Positions 1 through 5,438 of a DNA stretch of 7,114 nucleotides are shown piece after piece. A program made the translations under genes and the position numbers. The notes beneath the pieces were generated by a model. That model searched no databases. It worked only from the letters and a program-made list of their open reading frames with translations, and was not told the origin of the DNA. The stretch covers positions 1 to 7,114 of the forward strand of contig JAAZFZ010000083.1 in the NCBI GenBank assembly GCA_012511485.1, read 5' to 3'. Each line of letters starts with the position of its first letter. Positions within the stretch are counted from its first letter, which is position 1. The stretch is from Clostridiales bacterium. Lineage in GTDB: Bacteria > Bacillota > Clostridia > Oscillospirales > Acutalibacteraceae.

Positions 1-3
1 ATG

Positions 4-31
4 TTGAATATATTGAGATTTGTGGTATAAT
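4..31 (+). promoter_or_regulatory. Candidate sigma-A promoter for the Asp-box surface protein gene
   Basis: A -35-like TTGAAT (4-9) is followed after 16 bp by a perfect -10 TATAAT (26-31). The bases TGG just before the -10 form an extended -10 element, which would compensate for the weaker -35. Transcription would start near 38 and leave a leader of about 108 nt before the ATG at 146. I see no recognisable riboswitch in that leader. The promoter lies at the very edge of the window, so other upstream promoters cannot be excluded. Confidence 0.55.
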
Positions 32-145
32 TTTCTTATGATGTGGTTTGATTAATAATAAGTAACAGTGTATTTTTCACCTTGTCTGCTGTTTCGGCAT
101 CAAAAGGGCAATTAAAAAGCAAACAAATAATATGAGGATATAGCC

Positions 146-1468
146 ATGGATGATGATACGTTTGTAAATATTCCTTTGCGCGTGAAGGTTCATAGAGCAT
201 TATTAATAATTGGCACAGTGCTGATTATTCTAGTGTTGTGTTACATAGCTTTGAGCATTTTTCTTCAGAGAAATGTCGTTGTTAAAGCGCCTGAAAGTAT
301 CAGTGTAATAACCGATGAGAATGTAACCCTTGAAGCTGCCGGCGAGTCATGGTTAAAAACATATTTAGAGCAACACTGCCAGAATTTTATTAAGTACACC
401 ATGAAAATTGTGGACTACAGCATTGATAAAACTGAAATTCTAGAGAGCGGAACAAATAAAGTTCTTAAAATTGATTTTACTGTTATTCCAAAGACAAGAT
501 TTACATCCTATTTTCTCACTTGGGGAGATTATGATAAGAAAGAAAAAACGGTTGAATGTCAATGGGTTATTACTATGACAACAATCAGGCACGAAAACGG
601 GGAGATTGAATACTGTTGCTACCAAAAGCAAAACTATTCACAATACGAATCCCCAAATGGGTTGCAGGATGTCAACAGCTACGATGAGAAGAAATTCGAA
701 CCCATAACAGGCACTCAGATTAATTCAAACGGCAGTTTTTATACGATAATAGATAATAAATGCTCTGTTAGCTATGACGGGGGAGCAACCTGGATTGAGG
801 TGCCAATATCGGTTGAAAGGTTGCTGGATTCCAATCAAGATAATAGCGCCGACAACAGCATTCAGGAGGGTAGCTTCATAATTGAGCCTAAAATAACTGC
901 ATTTTTTTTCGGCGGCACTGAGGAAACAAAGCTTTCATGCATTTATTCTCACGATGGCGGCACAACATGGTCTACTTCTCTGATAAATGACAAAATAAAA
1001 AACGTAAGAAAAAAGTTTTGCTGTTTTGTAAACGCGCATATAGGTTATGCAGTTATTTCTTTTGATAAAAATGAAAACGGAGAAAATCAGATGATCTACA
1101 AAACATCTGACGGAGGAGCAAACTGGAAAAGAACCGGCTCCGGTCCGAGCACCTCGGAACTTACAGACTGCTGTTTTTTTGTTAACGGTCAAGGCTTTTT
1201 CTGTTATGAATATGTTGAGGGAAAGAGAATTAATTTTTTCCAAACCGCTGATGATGGCAGGAGCTTTGCAGAGATTCCATTGCCGGTCAACAAAGACCTT
1301 GACGGTGTTTTTAATAAGCCTGAGGCACCCTATATGGAGGGCAAAAGGTATTATCTTAAAATAGGTCAGGATGAAAGAAGCAATTATCTCGGGGGGAATG
1401 TCAAAGCACTGTTTGTTTCCGAGAATGGCGGCAGTGCATGGAAATTTGTAGGAATTGTCGACAGCTAA
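146..1468 (+). CDS. Membrane-anchored extracytoplasmic protein with Asp-box (BNR) repeats
   Basis: This 440-residue protein probably sits in the cell membrane by one N-terminal helix (about 17-40) with its bulk outside; basic residues R12, K14, H16 and R17 before the helix support that orientation. Residues about 60-165 form an alpha/beta-looking domain I cannot assign. From about 205 onward there are Asp-box motifs of the S/T-x-D-x-G-x-x-W kind: S209-W216, S268-W275, T320-W327 and S425-W432 (Asp replaced by Asn), plus a weaker one at 367-374. Asp-boxes mark beta-propeller blades in sialidases, Ycf48-like and VPS10-like proteins. There are too few catalytic landmarks to call it a sialidase, so a binding or scaffold role is more likely. 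The ATG at 146 has a GAGGA ribosome site at 134-138. It has its own promoter and is followed by a hairpin, so it is probably monocistronic. Three adjacent-cysteine pairs (157-158, 292-293, 342-343) are unusual for an exported protein. The coding call is firm; the function is unknown. Confidence 0.88.
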   Translation: MDDDTFVNIPLRVKVHRALLIIGTVLIILVLCYIALSIFLQRNVVVKAPESISVITDENVTLEAAGESWLKTYLEQHCQNFIKYTMKIVDYSIDKTEILESGTNKVLKIDFTVIPKTRFTSYFLTWGDYDKKEKTVECQWVITMTTIRHENGEIEYCCYQKQNYSQYESPNGLQDVNSYDEKKFEPITGTQINSNGSFYTIIDNKCSVSYDGGATWIEVPISVERLLDSNQDNSADNSIQEGSFIIEPKITAFFFGGTEETKLSCIYSHDGGTTWSTSLINDKIKNVRKKFCCFVNAHIGYAVISFDKNENGENQMIYKTSDGGANWKRTGSGPSTSELTDCCFFVNGQGFFCYEYVEGKRINFFQTADDGRSFAEIPLPVNKDLDGVFNKPEAPYMEGKRYYLKIGQDERSNYLGGNVKALFVSENGGSAWKFVGIVDS

Positions 1469-1489
1469 GTATATATATAATTATAATAA

Positions 1490-1537
1490 GGCTGTATCAA
1501 CGCTCCAAAACTGGAGTTGAGTTGATACAGCCCCTTT
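1490..1537 (+). terminator. Long interrupted hairpin, probable terminator or dispersed palindromic element
   Basis: Perfect 12-bp arms GGCTGTATCAAC (1490-1501) and GTTGATACAGCC (1521-1532) enclose a second inner stem, CTCCA (1503-1507) with TGGAG (1512-1516), closed by a four-base loop. The hairpin starts 22 bp after the stop of the Asp-box gene, which fits transcription termination. The T run after it is only three bases (1535-1537) behind two extra C's, which is poor for a classical intrinsic terminator. On the opposite strand the flank is AT-rich but not a T run. It may instead be a REP-like or MITE-derived palindrome serving as a terminator. Confidence 0.55.
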
Positions 1538-1678
1538 GTAAATCTGAAACGCCTGACAAAGCCCACTAAAATCCAGATTATTGCAAGGCAGTATCTCCAG
1601 CTCTTTTTATGTATTAATGCTTAATTCGTTTGTCTATGCTGTAATTATACTACTGGAATACAATGAAAAATACAATTA

Positions 1679-1707
1679 TTGACAAATTAATTGAGGACAA
1701 TTATACT
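1679..1707 (+). promoter_or_regulatory. Strong sigma-A promoter of the exported PHP gene
   Basis: A perfect -35 TTGACA (1679-1684), a 17-bp spacer and TATACT (1702-1707, five of six consensus bases) lie just upstream of the PHP gene. Transcription should begin near 1714 and give a very short leader of about 22 nt before the ATG at 1736. The stretch from the preceding hairpin to this promoter (1538-1678) shows no gene or clear regulatory RNA. The words AATTATACT and GAA(T/A)ATACAA occur in it once more (from 1643), echoing the promoter -10 region. Confidence 0.8.
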
Positions 1708-1735
1708 GAAAATACAAAATAAGTAAAGAGGCGAT

Positions 1736-3094
1736 ATGATGAAAGTGTTCATGAAAACAGTAGCCCTTACAGTTTGTGGCACCATACTGTTAACCTCAAC
1801 TTCTTATTCATCTTCCGCTAAGGCTTCAATTAATGGGGTTGACTATAAAATTCTAAGCCCGTATGAACAGGTGGATTGGGCAAGTGTAAAACAATGCAAG
1901 ACTAACCTCCACTGCCATACAATAGTCAGCGATGGAAACAATAACTTCTCAGATATGATTGAAAAGCACTATGCCCTCGGCTACGATTTTCTTGCAATAA
2001 CCGACCATGCTACCGTTGACTATAGCTGGACAGATGTCAACTCCAACTCTGTTTTTTCTGTTGTTGCAAAGTTCAAACGTCTGAACCCTTTCTTGAAGCC
2101 GAAAGGACTGTCAGAAAAAAGATATCAGCAGATTACTCAAGGTCAGGGGAGGGGCGGCAGAGGTATGCTCCGTGTGCCATACGGGATAGAAAACAATGCC
2201 GCTTCGCTTAACAACACTCATGTAAACAGCTGGTTTGTGGATTATGGCGATGGTGCATACGGCGGAACAAGTGACTATGAAACGGTGCTTAAAGGCGTTG
2301 AGCAATTAGGCGGTCTCTCGGTAATCAATCATCCGGGCGAATATACAGGCACAAAAAAGGAGAAAAGCGCTGACTCTGCATATAATTCCGATTACTCCTA
2401 CTACATAAAGAAGTTTGCGAATTTATTACTAAAATATAAGTCGTGCATAGGTCTTGATGTCAACAGCATGGGTGACTACGCAACAAAGTATGACAGAAAG
2501 CTATGGGATGCTATGCTCAAAAACTGCATCCCCGCAGGGAGGAATGTTTTTGCCATTGCAACCAGCGATGCTCACGGCGATAACAAGCTCGATTCCGGCT
2601 TAACAGTTCATTGCCTTGAGGATAAAACTATTGAGGATTTAAGAGCGTCACTCGAAAACGGCACTTTTTTTGCCCTAAGTCGACATATAATGAATGAGCA
2701 AGAGCTTGCATTGATAGGCGAGGCGATAGGTGAGTGTTTAGGCTCGCAATGGGTCGCCGCCGCTGATGCTGAGTTCCCGAAAATTAACAGCATTATTGTA
2801 GATGAAGAATCAGATGCTATTACCATTTCCGCTTCCCATGCAAAGCTTATCCGCTGGATTGCTGACGGTGAGCAGATAGCAACGGGCGAAAGGGTTGACC
2901 TTGACGACTATTCTGGCAGAGTCGGCAGCTATGTCAGGGCAGAGGTTTTCGGTGACGGAGGAGTTCTTTATACACAGGCCTTCGTGCTTCAATATCAGGA
3001 CGCACCCGAAGCAGAAAGCATGGGCTTTTTCTTTGACTTTGGGAATATACTCGCCTTTCTGCGCAGAGCCCTTCTCAGCCTGTTTGATAGCTGA
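1736..3094 (+). CDS. Exported PHP-domain metallo-phosphoesterase
   Basis: This 452-residue protein carries a PHP (polymerase and histidinol phosphatase) fold, a metal-dependent phosphoester hydrolase family. An N-terminal signal peptide is visible: basic start, hydrophobic core about 8-20, and a likely signal peptidase site after A28-K29-A30. The PHP signatures appear in order: H59-x-H61 with D66, T89-D90-H91, G150-I151-E152, N198-H199-P200 and S277-D278-A279-H280. These are the usual ligands of a two- or three-metal site, so catalytic activity is expected. Residues 100-149 form an insertion that includes a Gly/Arg-rich stretch. Residues about 348-420 look like a beta-sandwich domain often attached to secreted clostridial PHP proteins. 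The last 24 residues form a hydrophobic, possibly membrane-associating helix. Two adjacent ATGs compete: AAAGAGG (1725-1731) lies 4 nt from the first and 7 nt from the second (1739), so the protein may lack the first Met. Most PHP proteins are cytoplasmic; export suggests scavenging of phosphoesters or surface polymers. The substrate is unknown. Confidence 0.9.
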   Translation: MMKVFMKTVALTVCGTILLTSTSYSSSAKASINGVDYKILSPYEQVDWASVKQCKTNLHCHTIVSDGNNNFSDMIEKHYALGYDFLAITDHATVDYSWTDVNSNSVFSVVAKFKRLNPFLKPKGLSEKRYQQITQGQGRGGRGMLRVPYGIENNAASLNNTHVNSWFVDYGDGAYGGTSDYETVLKGVEQLGGLSVINHPGEYTGTKKEKSADSAYNSDYSYYIKKFANLLLKYKSCIGLDVNSMGDYATKYDRKLWDAMLKNCIPAGRNVFAIATSDAHGDNKLDSGLTVHCLEDKTIEDLRASLENGTFFALSRHIMNEQELALIGEAIGECLGSQWVAAADAEFPKINSIIVDEESDAITISASHAKLIRWIADGEQIATGERVDLDDYSGRVGSYVRAEVFGDGGVLYTQAFVLQYQDAPEAESMGFFFDFGNILAFLRRALLSLFDS

Positions 3095-3157
3095 TTGATT
3101 TATTTTTCTGCATTATGTGCCTTATGCGGCATATTATTATAGTACCTCTTTAACTGG

Positions 3158-3200
3158 CAAAAAATTAGGGCGTACCGATTTAGGTACGCCCTGTTTATTG
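3158..3200. terminator. Bidirectional intrinsic terminator between convergent genes
   Basis: A 10-bp GC-rich inverted repeat, AGGGCGTACC (3167-3176) and GGTACGCCCT (3183-3192), encloses a six-base loop. On the minus strand it is followed directly by AATTTTTT (plus 3158-3166), a textbook terminator for the nucleobase permease that ends at 3225. On the plus strand it is followed by the weaker GTTTATT, which probably also ends transcription of the PHP gene, whose stop is at 3092-3094. Confidence 0.9.
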
Positions 3201-3224
3201 ATTATTACTGAATACTTGTCTTAA

Positions 3225-4721
3225 TTATTCCGCTGCATTTTCGACTGTTACCTCTTCATCTTCTAGATTGGCGTTTTCTCTCTTTTCACCAATGCTCAGC
3301 AGAAGATTAAGAATAATGCCGAATACTGCGGCACCCGCTATGCAGGGGATACCGTTTGAAAAGCCCGGAAACGGAATGTTTCCGCCAAATCTATATTGAC
3401 CGCCGAGGCCAATAATAACTATTGATGCAATAACGGCTATGTTTTTTGACGAGAACATATCGGTCTTTTTGTCTATCATAATTGCAATACCCTGTGCTGC
3501 AATTGCACCGAAAAGATAAATTTCAAGCCCGCCGATGACAGCGGTCGGTATTGCGTAAATGCCCTGAATGAGGGGAGTGAAGCACGATACTATCATTGCG
3601 ATTATTGAAGCCGCTACAAGCACCGGCACAGAAAAGACCTTTGTAATTGCCATTGTGGAAATATTCTCACCGTAGTTTGTTCCGGCAGGTCCACCTATTA
3701 AGCCGGTAATCATATCACCGATACCGTCGCCAATAAGGTTACGGTCAAGCTTGCTGATAAGGTCATATTTGCCCTTACCCTTCCTTCTGGCAACATCATT
3801 GACATAGATGTCAAGCTGATACATATGTGCAGTGGATTCGGGGATTGTTGCAATTGCTATTGGCATGATTGCTATGACAGCCTCCAAAGCAAATCTGGGA
3901 ATTGAGAAGGAGGGCAATGCGAAAATTGAGCCGTTGCCGAGAGTCCAGGAAGAAGCGGCAACAACTGCCTGTGTATCCATTGAGTCAAAAAGGTTGGCTC
4001 CTGCTGCAAACCCGCCGGTGGCATATATGATGAATGCAGAAATGCACCCAACGCCTGCACCGAGCAGCAGAGGAAGCTGACCAAGGAAGCCCTTTAGATA
4101 TCTTGAGAAGAAGATTGTCGAGAGAAGTGTTGCAAGTGAAACAATCCAGATGTTGCCTGCATTACCCGTGAAGCTGGCAGGGGCAGTATACGCATCTCCG
4201 AGTGCGTTGCCTGCAAGAGTCAGGCCGATTATCATTGCCACAGGGCCGGTAATTGTCGCAGGAAGAATTTTTTCAACTGTCTTTGGCCCTGAAAATCTCA
4301 CAAGAAGACCTGCAGCTATCGACACAAGACCGGACATTACAATGCCGAACTGTGCATATTCAATGGCAGCTGTGGGCAGGGTTGCAATCTCACCGGCCTT
4401 CCAAGCTAAAACCTGTGTGGCAGATGTGGGGTCAAGCTTTGCCAAAATGGCATCACTCGTAACAAGGCTGGCAATAGCAGTCAGGTAAGCGAAGCTTGAA
4501 CCATAATAGAGTGGAATTTTCTTGCCCGTGACAAGAATAAAGCAAATTGTTGCAAGACCGCTGGCGAAAATTGTTGTCGAAACCTGAAAGCCCGTGATAA
4601 GTGCAACGGTAACTGTTGCAGGGAACATAACTATTACCTGTTGGACCGCATAAAGGAACAGCTTGAGAAATGGCGGACGCTCATCAGGCAAATAGCCGAT
4701 TGTCTGTTTTTTCATCGACAT
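3225..4721 (-). CDS. NCS2-family uracil/xanthine permease (UraA-like)
   Basis: This 498-residue integral membrane protein belongs to the nucleobase-cation symporter-2 family (SLC23, including UraA, PyrP and xanthine permeases), which imports uracil or purine bases with protons across the inner membrane. Visible hallmarks are the N-terminal D-E-R-P-P (13-17) before the first helix, the Y-Y-G-S-S-F-A-Y region (72-79), P-E-S-T-A-H (294-299) and N-Y-G-E-N-I (349-354). E295, H299 and E352 match the UraA substrate-site residues Glu241, His245 and Glu290. Glu at the last site, where xanthine permeases usually have Gln, favours a pyrimidine, but this is inference. The conserved Gly of the family signature is Ser355 here. 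The loop between the two Glu motifs has a basic insertion (about 307-320), and the protein is longer than UraA (429 aa), with an acidic tail (480-498). The start at 4721 is supported by AGAAGGAG (plus 4731-4738), 9 nt away; a second ATG at 4715 is too far. It stands alone, convergent with the PHP gene and divergent from the repressor operon. Confidence 0.95.
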   Translation of the reverse strand: MSMKKQTIGYLPDERPPFLKLFLYAVQQVIVMFPATVTVALITGFQVSTTIFASGLATICFILVTGKKIPLYYGSSFAYLTAIASLVTSDAILAKLDPTSATQVLAWKAGEIATLPTAAIEYAQFGIVMSGLVSIAAGLLVRFSGPKTVEKILPATITGPVAMIIGLTLAGNALGDAYTAPASFTGNAGNIWIVSLATLLSTIFFSRYLKGFLGQLPLLLGAGVGCISAFIIYATGGFAAGANLFDSMDTQAVVAASSWTLGNGSIFALPSFSIPRFALEAVIAIMPIAIATIPESTAHMYQLDIYVNDVARRKGKGKYDLISKLDRNLIGDGIGDMITGLIGGPAGTNYGENISTMAITKVFSVPVLVAASIIAMIVSCFTPLIQGIYAIPTAVIGGLEIYLFGAIAAQGIAIMIDKKTDMFSSKNIAVIASIVIIGLGGQYRFGGNIPFPGFSNGIPCIAGAAVFGIILNLLLSIGEKRENANLEDEEVTVENAAE

Positions 4722-4816
4722 TTTACTTATCTCCTTCTCAATTTTTTAGGTTTAGTATTTTTCTCTACAAAAGCCCAAAAAATAATATCATTCTACTTTA
4801 TACAATGCAATAAAAA

Positions 4817-4845
4817 ATCATATTCTTAACACAATCTTAACACAA
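4817..4845 (-). promoter_or_regulatory. Candidate promoter of the nucleobase permease
   Basis: Read on the minus strand, TTGTGT (plus 4840-4845) is a half-conserved -35, followed after exactly 17 bp by TATGAT (plus 4817-4822), five of six -10 bases. Transcription would start near 4810 and give a leader of about 90 nt. The -35 is weak, as expected for a regulated promoter, and an 11-bp tandem repeat covers the -35 and spacer. An alternative promoter about 35 bp downstream is also possible. Confidence 0.45.
4824..4845. repeat. Perfect 11-bp tandem repeat overlapping the permease promoter
   Basis: TCTTAACACAA occurs twice back to back (4824-4834 and 4835-4845); on the minus strand it reads TTGTGTTAAGA twice. 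The period is about one helical turn, so both copies present the same face of DNA. The repeat covers the -35 and spacer of the candidate permease promoter. Direct repeats placed this way commonly bind a regulator side by side. The regulator is unknown, and the sequence is unlike the GntR-operon palindrome, so a different protein is likely. Confidence 0.6.
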
Positions 4846-4983
4846 ATATTGTTTCTTATACATTTTTCAAAACAATTCACCGCATATGAAGGCTGTTTTG
4901 TATTTATACTGTTTATTACTCCGATTTATTTATGGCTTAATGCACTTCAGTTAACACTATCCGAAAAAATTAACAAATAATTC

Positions 4984-5012
4984 TTGACAAACACAAAAAC
5001 GAATAATATAAT
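4984..5012 (+). promoter_or_regulatory. Consensus sigma-A promoter of the GntR-ABC operon
   Basis: Perfect TTGACA (4984-4989), a 17-bp spacer and perfect TATAAT (5007-5012). Start of transcription is expected near 5019, inside the palindromic operator that begins at 5015. A promoter this strong is typical of operons held off by a repressor. Confidence 0.92.
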
Positions 5013-5014
5013 AG

Positions 5015-5037
5015 GTGTGATATCTAAGATATCACAC
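5015..5037. promoter_or_regulatory. Perfect palindromic operator for the YtrA-type GntR repressor
   Basis: GTGTGATATC (5015-5024) and GATATCACAC (5028-5037) are exact inverted repeats separated by TAA. The 23-bp site begins two bases after the -10 and covers the predicted transcription start, so a dimer bound here would block RNA polymerase. GntR proteins bind such two-fold symmetric sites as dimers, and the adjacent gene encodes one. Binding by that protein is inferred from position and symmetry. Confidence 0.8.
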
Positions 5038-5065
5038 ATGACCATTTGACAAACGGAGGGGTGAT

Positions 5066-5437
5066 ATGCTAAACATTGATAAAAGGAGCAGAGTCCCCAT
5101 CTACGAACAGGTCAAGAATCAAATAATAATGCTCATTAGATTAGGGGTGTTCAAGCCAAACTCTCAGCTCCCCTCAATCAGGAGCGTTGCTCTTGATACA
5201 GGGTTGAATGTCAACACCATCAAGAGGGCTTTCTCAGACCTTGAAGCGGATGGCGTGATTTATTCTCTCCCCGGCAGGGGTAGTTTTGTCAGCAGCACAG
5301 GCATAAAGAACAAAAATATTTTTAAAAAAGCGATGGATGAAGTTAAAGCCTCTGTCGAAAACGCAAAAGTAAAAGGCATTCCACAAGAAGAATGTATTAA
5401 GCTAATTGAACAAATCTATAGTCAAAAGGAGGAATAG
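5066..5437 (+). CDS. GntR-family transcriptional repressor, YtrA subfamily
   Basis: This 123-residue cytoplasmic DNA-binding protein has the GntR winged helix-turn-helix at about residues 10-76: P-I-Y-E-Q-V near the start, L35-P-S-I-R-S-V-A leading into the helix-turn-helix, N-V-N-T-I-K-R in the recognition helix region, and the wing G-R-G-S-F-V (70-75). After it comes only a short helical tail (about 84-120), without the large effector domain of FadR or HutC types. This length and layout define the YtrA subfamily, whose members repress neighbouring ABC transporter operons; here the tail probably mediates dimerisation. The start is fixed by GGAGG at 5055-5059, 6 nt before the ATG. It is the first gene of an operon, with a perfect palindrome over the transcription start, so negative autoregulation is likely. 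The ATPase gene starts one base after its stop. The inducing signal is unknown; cell-wall antibiotics act on some relatives. Confidence 0.94.
   Translation: MLNIDKRSRVPIYEQVKNQIIMLIRLGVFKPNSQLPSIRSVALDTGLNVNTIKRAFSDLEADGVIYSLPGRGSFVSSTGIKNKNIFKKAMDEVKASVENAKVKGIPQEECIKLIEQIYSQKEE
5424..5432 (+). promoter_or_regulatory. Ribosome binding site that sets the ABC ATPase start
   Basis: AAAAGGAGG lies inside the last codons of the repressor gene, with its GGAGG (5428-5432) 6 nt before the ATG at 5439. This supports 5439 over the in-frame upstream ATG at 5406, which would add 11 residues outside the ABC fold and lacks a comparable site. It also suggests translational coupling with the repressor. Confidence 0.9.
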
Positions 5438-5438
5438 T

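Larger units (their letters stand above)
4742..4983. other. AT-rich divergent intergenic region, left part
   Basis: With the stretch to 5065, this forms a gap of about 340 bp between the permease and the GntR operon. No open reading frame with a ribosome site is present. It holds the permease leader, two candidate minus-strand promoters and a tandem repeat, entered separately. The second promoter candidate, weaker in context, is TTGCAT (plus 4805-4810), 17 bp, TATTAT (plus 4782-4787). I looked for purine, PRPP or pyrimidine-type leader structures on the minus strand and found none. The part from about 4850 to 4980 holds nothing I can name beyond a lone TTAACAC at 4951-4957 that matches the core of the tandem repeat. 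Confidence 0.5.

Noticed and set aside
38..55. Tiny leader reading frame of five codons upstream of the Asp-box gene
   Set aside because: There is no ribosome site and it starts at the predicted transcription start itself; chance is the simpler explanation.
935..1243. 102-codon minus-strand reading frame inside the Asp-box gene
   Set aside because: It is antisense to the Asp-box repeats, without promoter, ribosome site or family resemblance.
1766..1780. Possible lipoprotein lipobox (L-T-V-C) in the PHP signal peptide
   Set aside because: Val directly before the Cys is not accepted by lipoprotein signal peptidase, and a good signal peptidase I site follows at A28-K29-A30.
4150..4488. 112-codon plus-strand reading frame opposite the nucleobase permease
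   Set aside because: It lies wholly within the permease gene on the other strand, has no ribosome site or recognisable domain, and the permease frame is beyond doubt.
4722..4850. Purine or pyrimidine riboswitch or attenuator in the permease leader
   Set aside because: The minus-strand leader shows neither the conserved cores of the purine riboswitch class nor a terminator hairpin before the gene.
5046..5054. Second TTGACAAAC just before the repressor gene, copying the -35 region at 4984
   Set aside because: No -10 sequence stands at suitable distance and it abuts the ribosome site, so it is not a credible second promoter.
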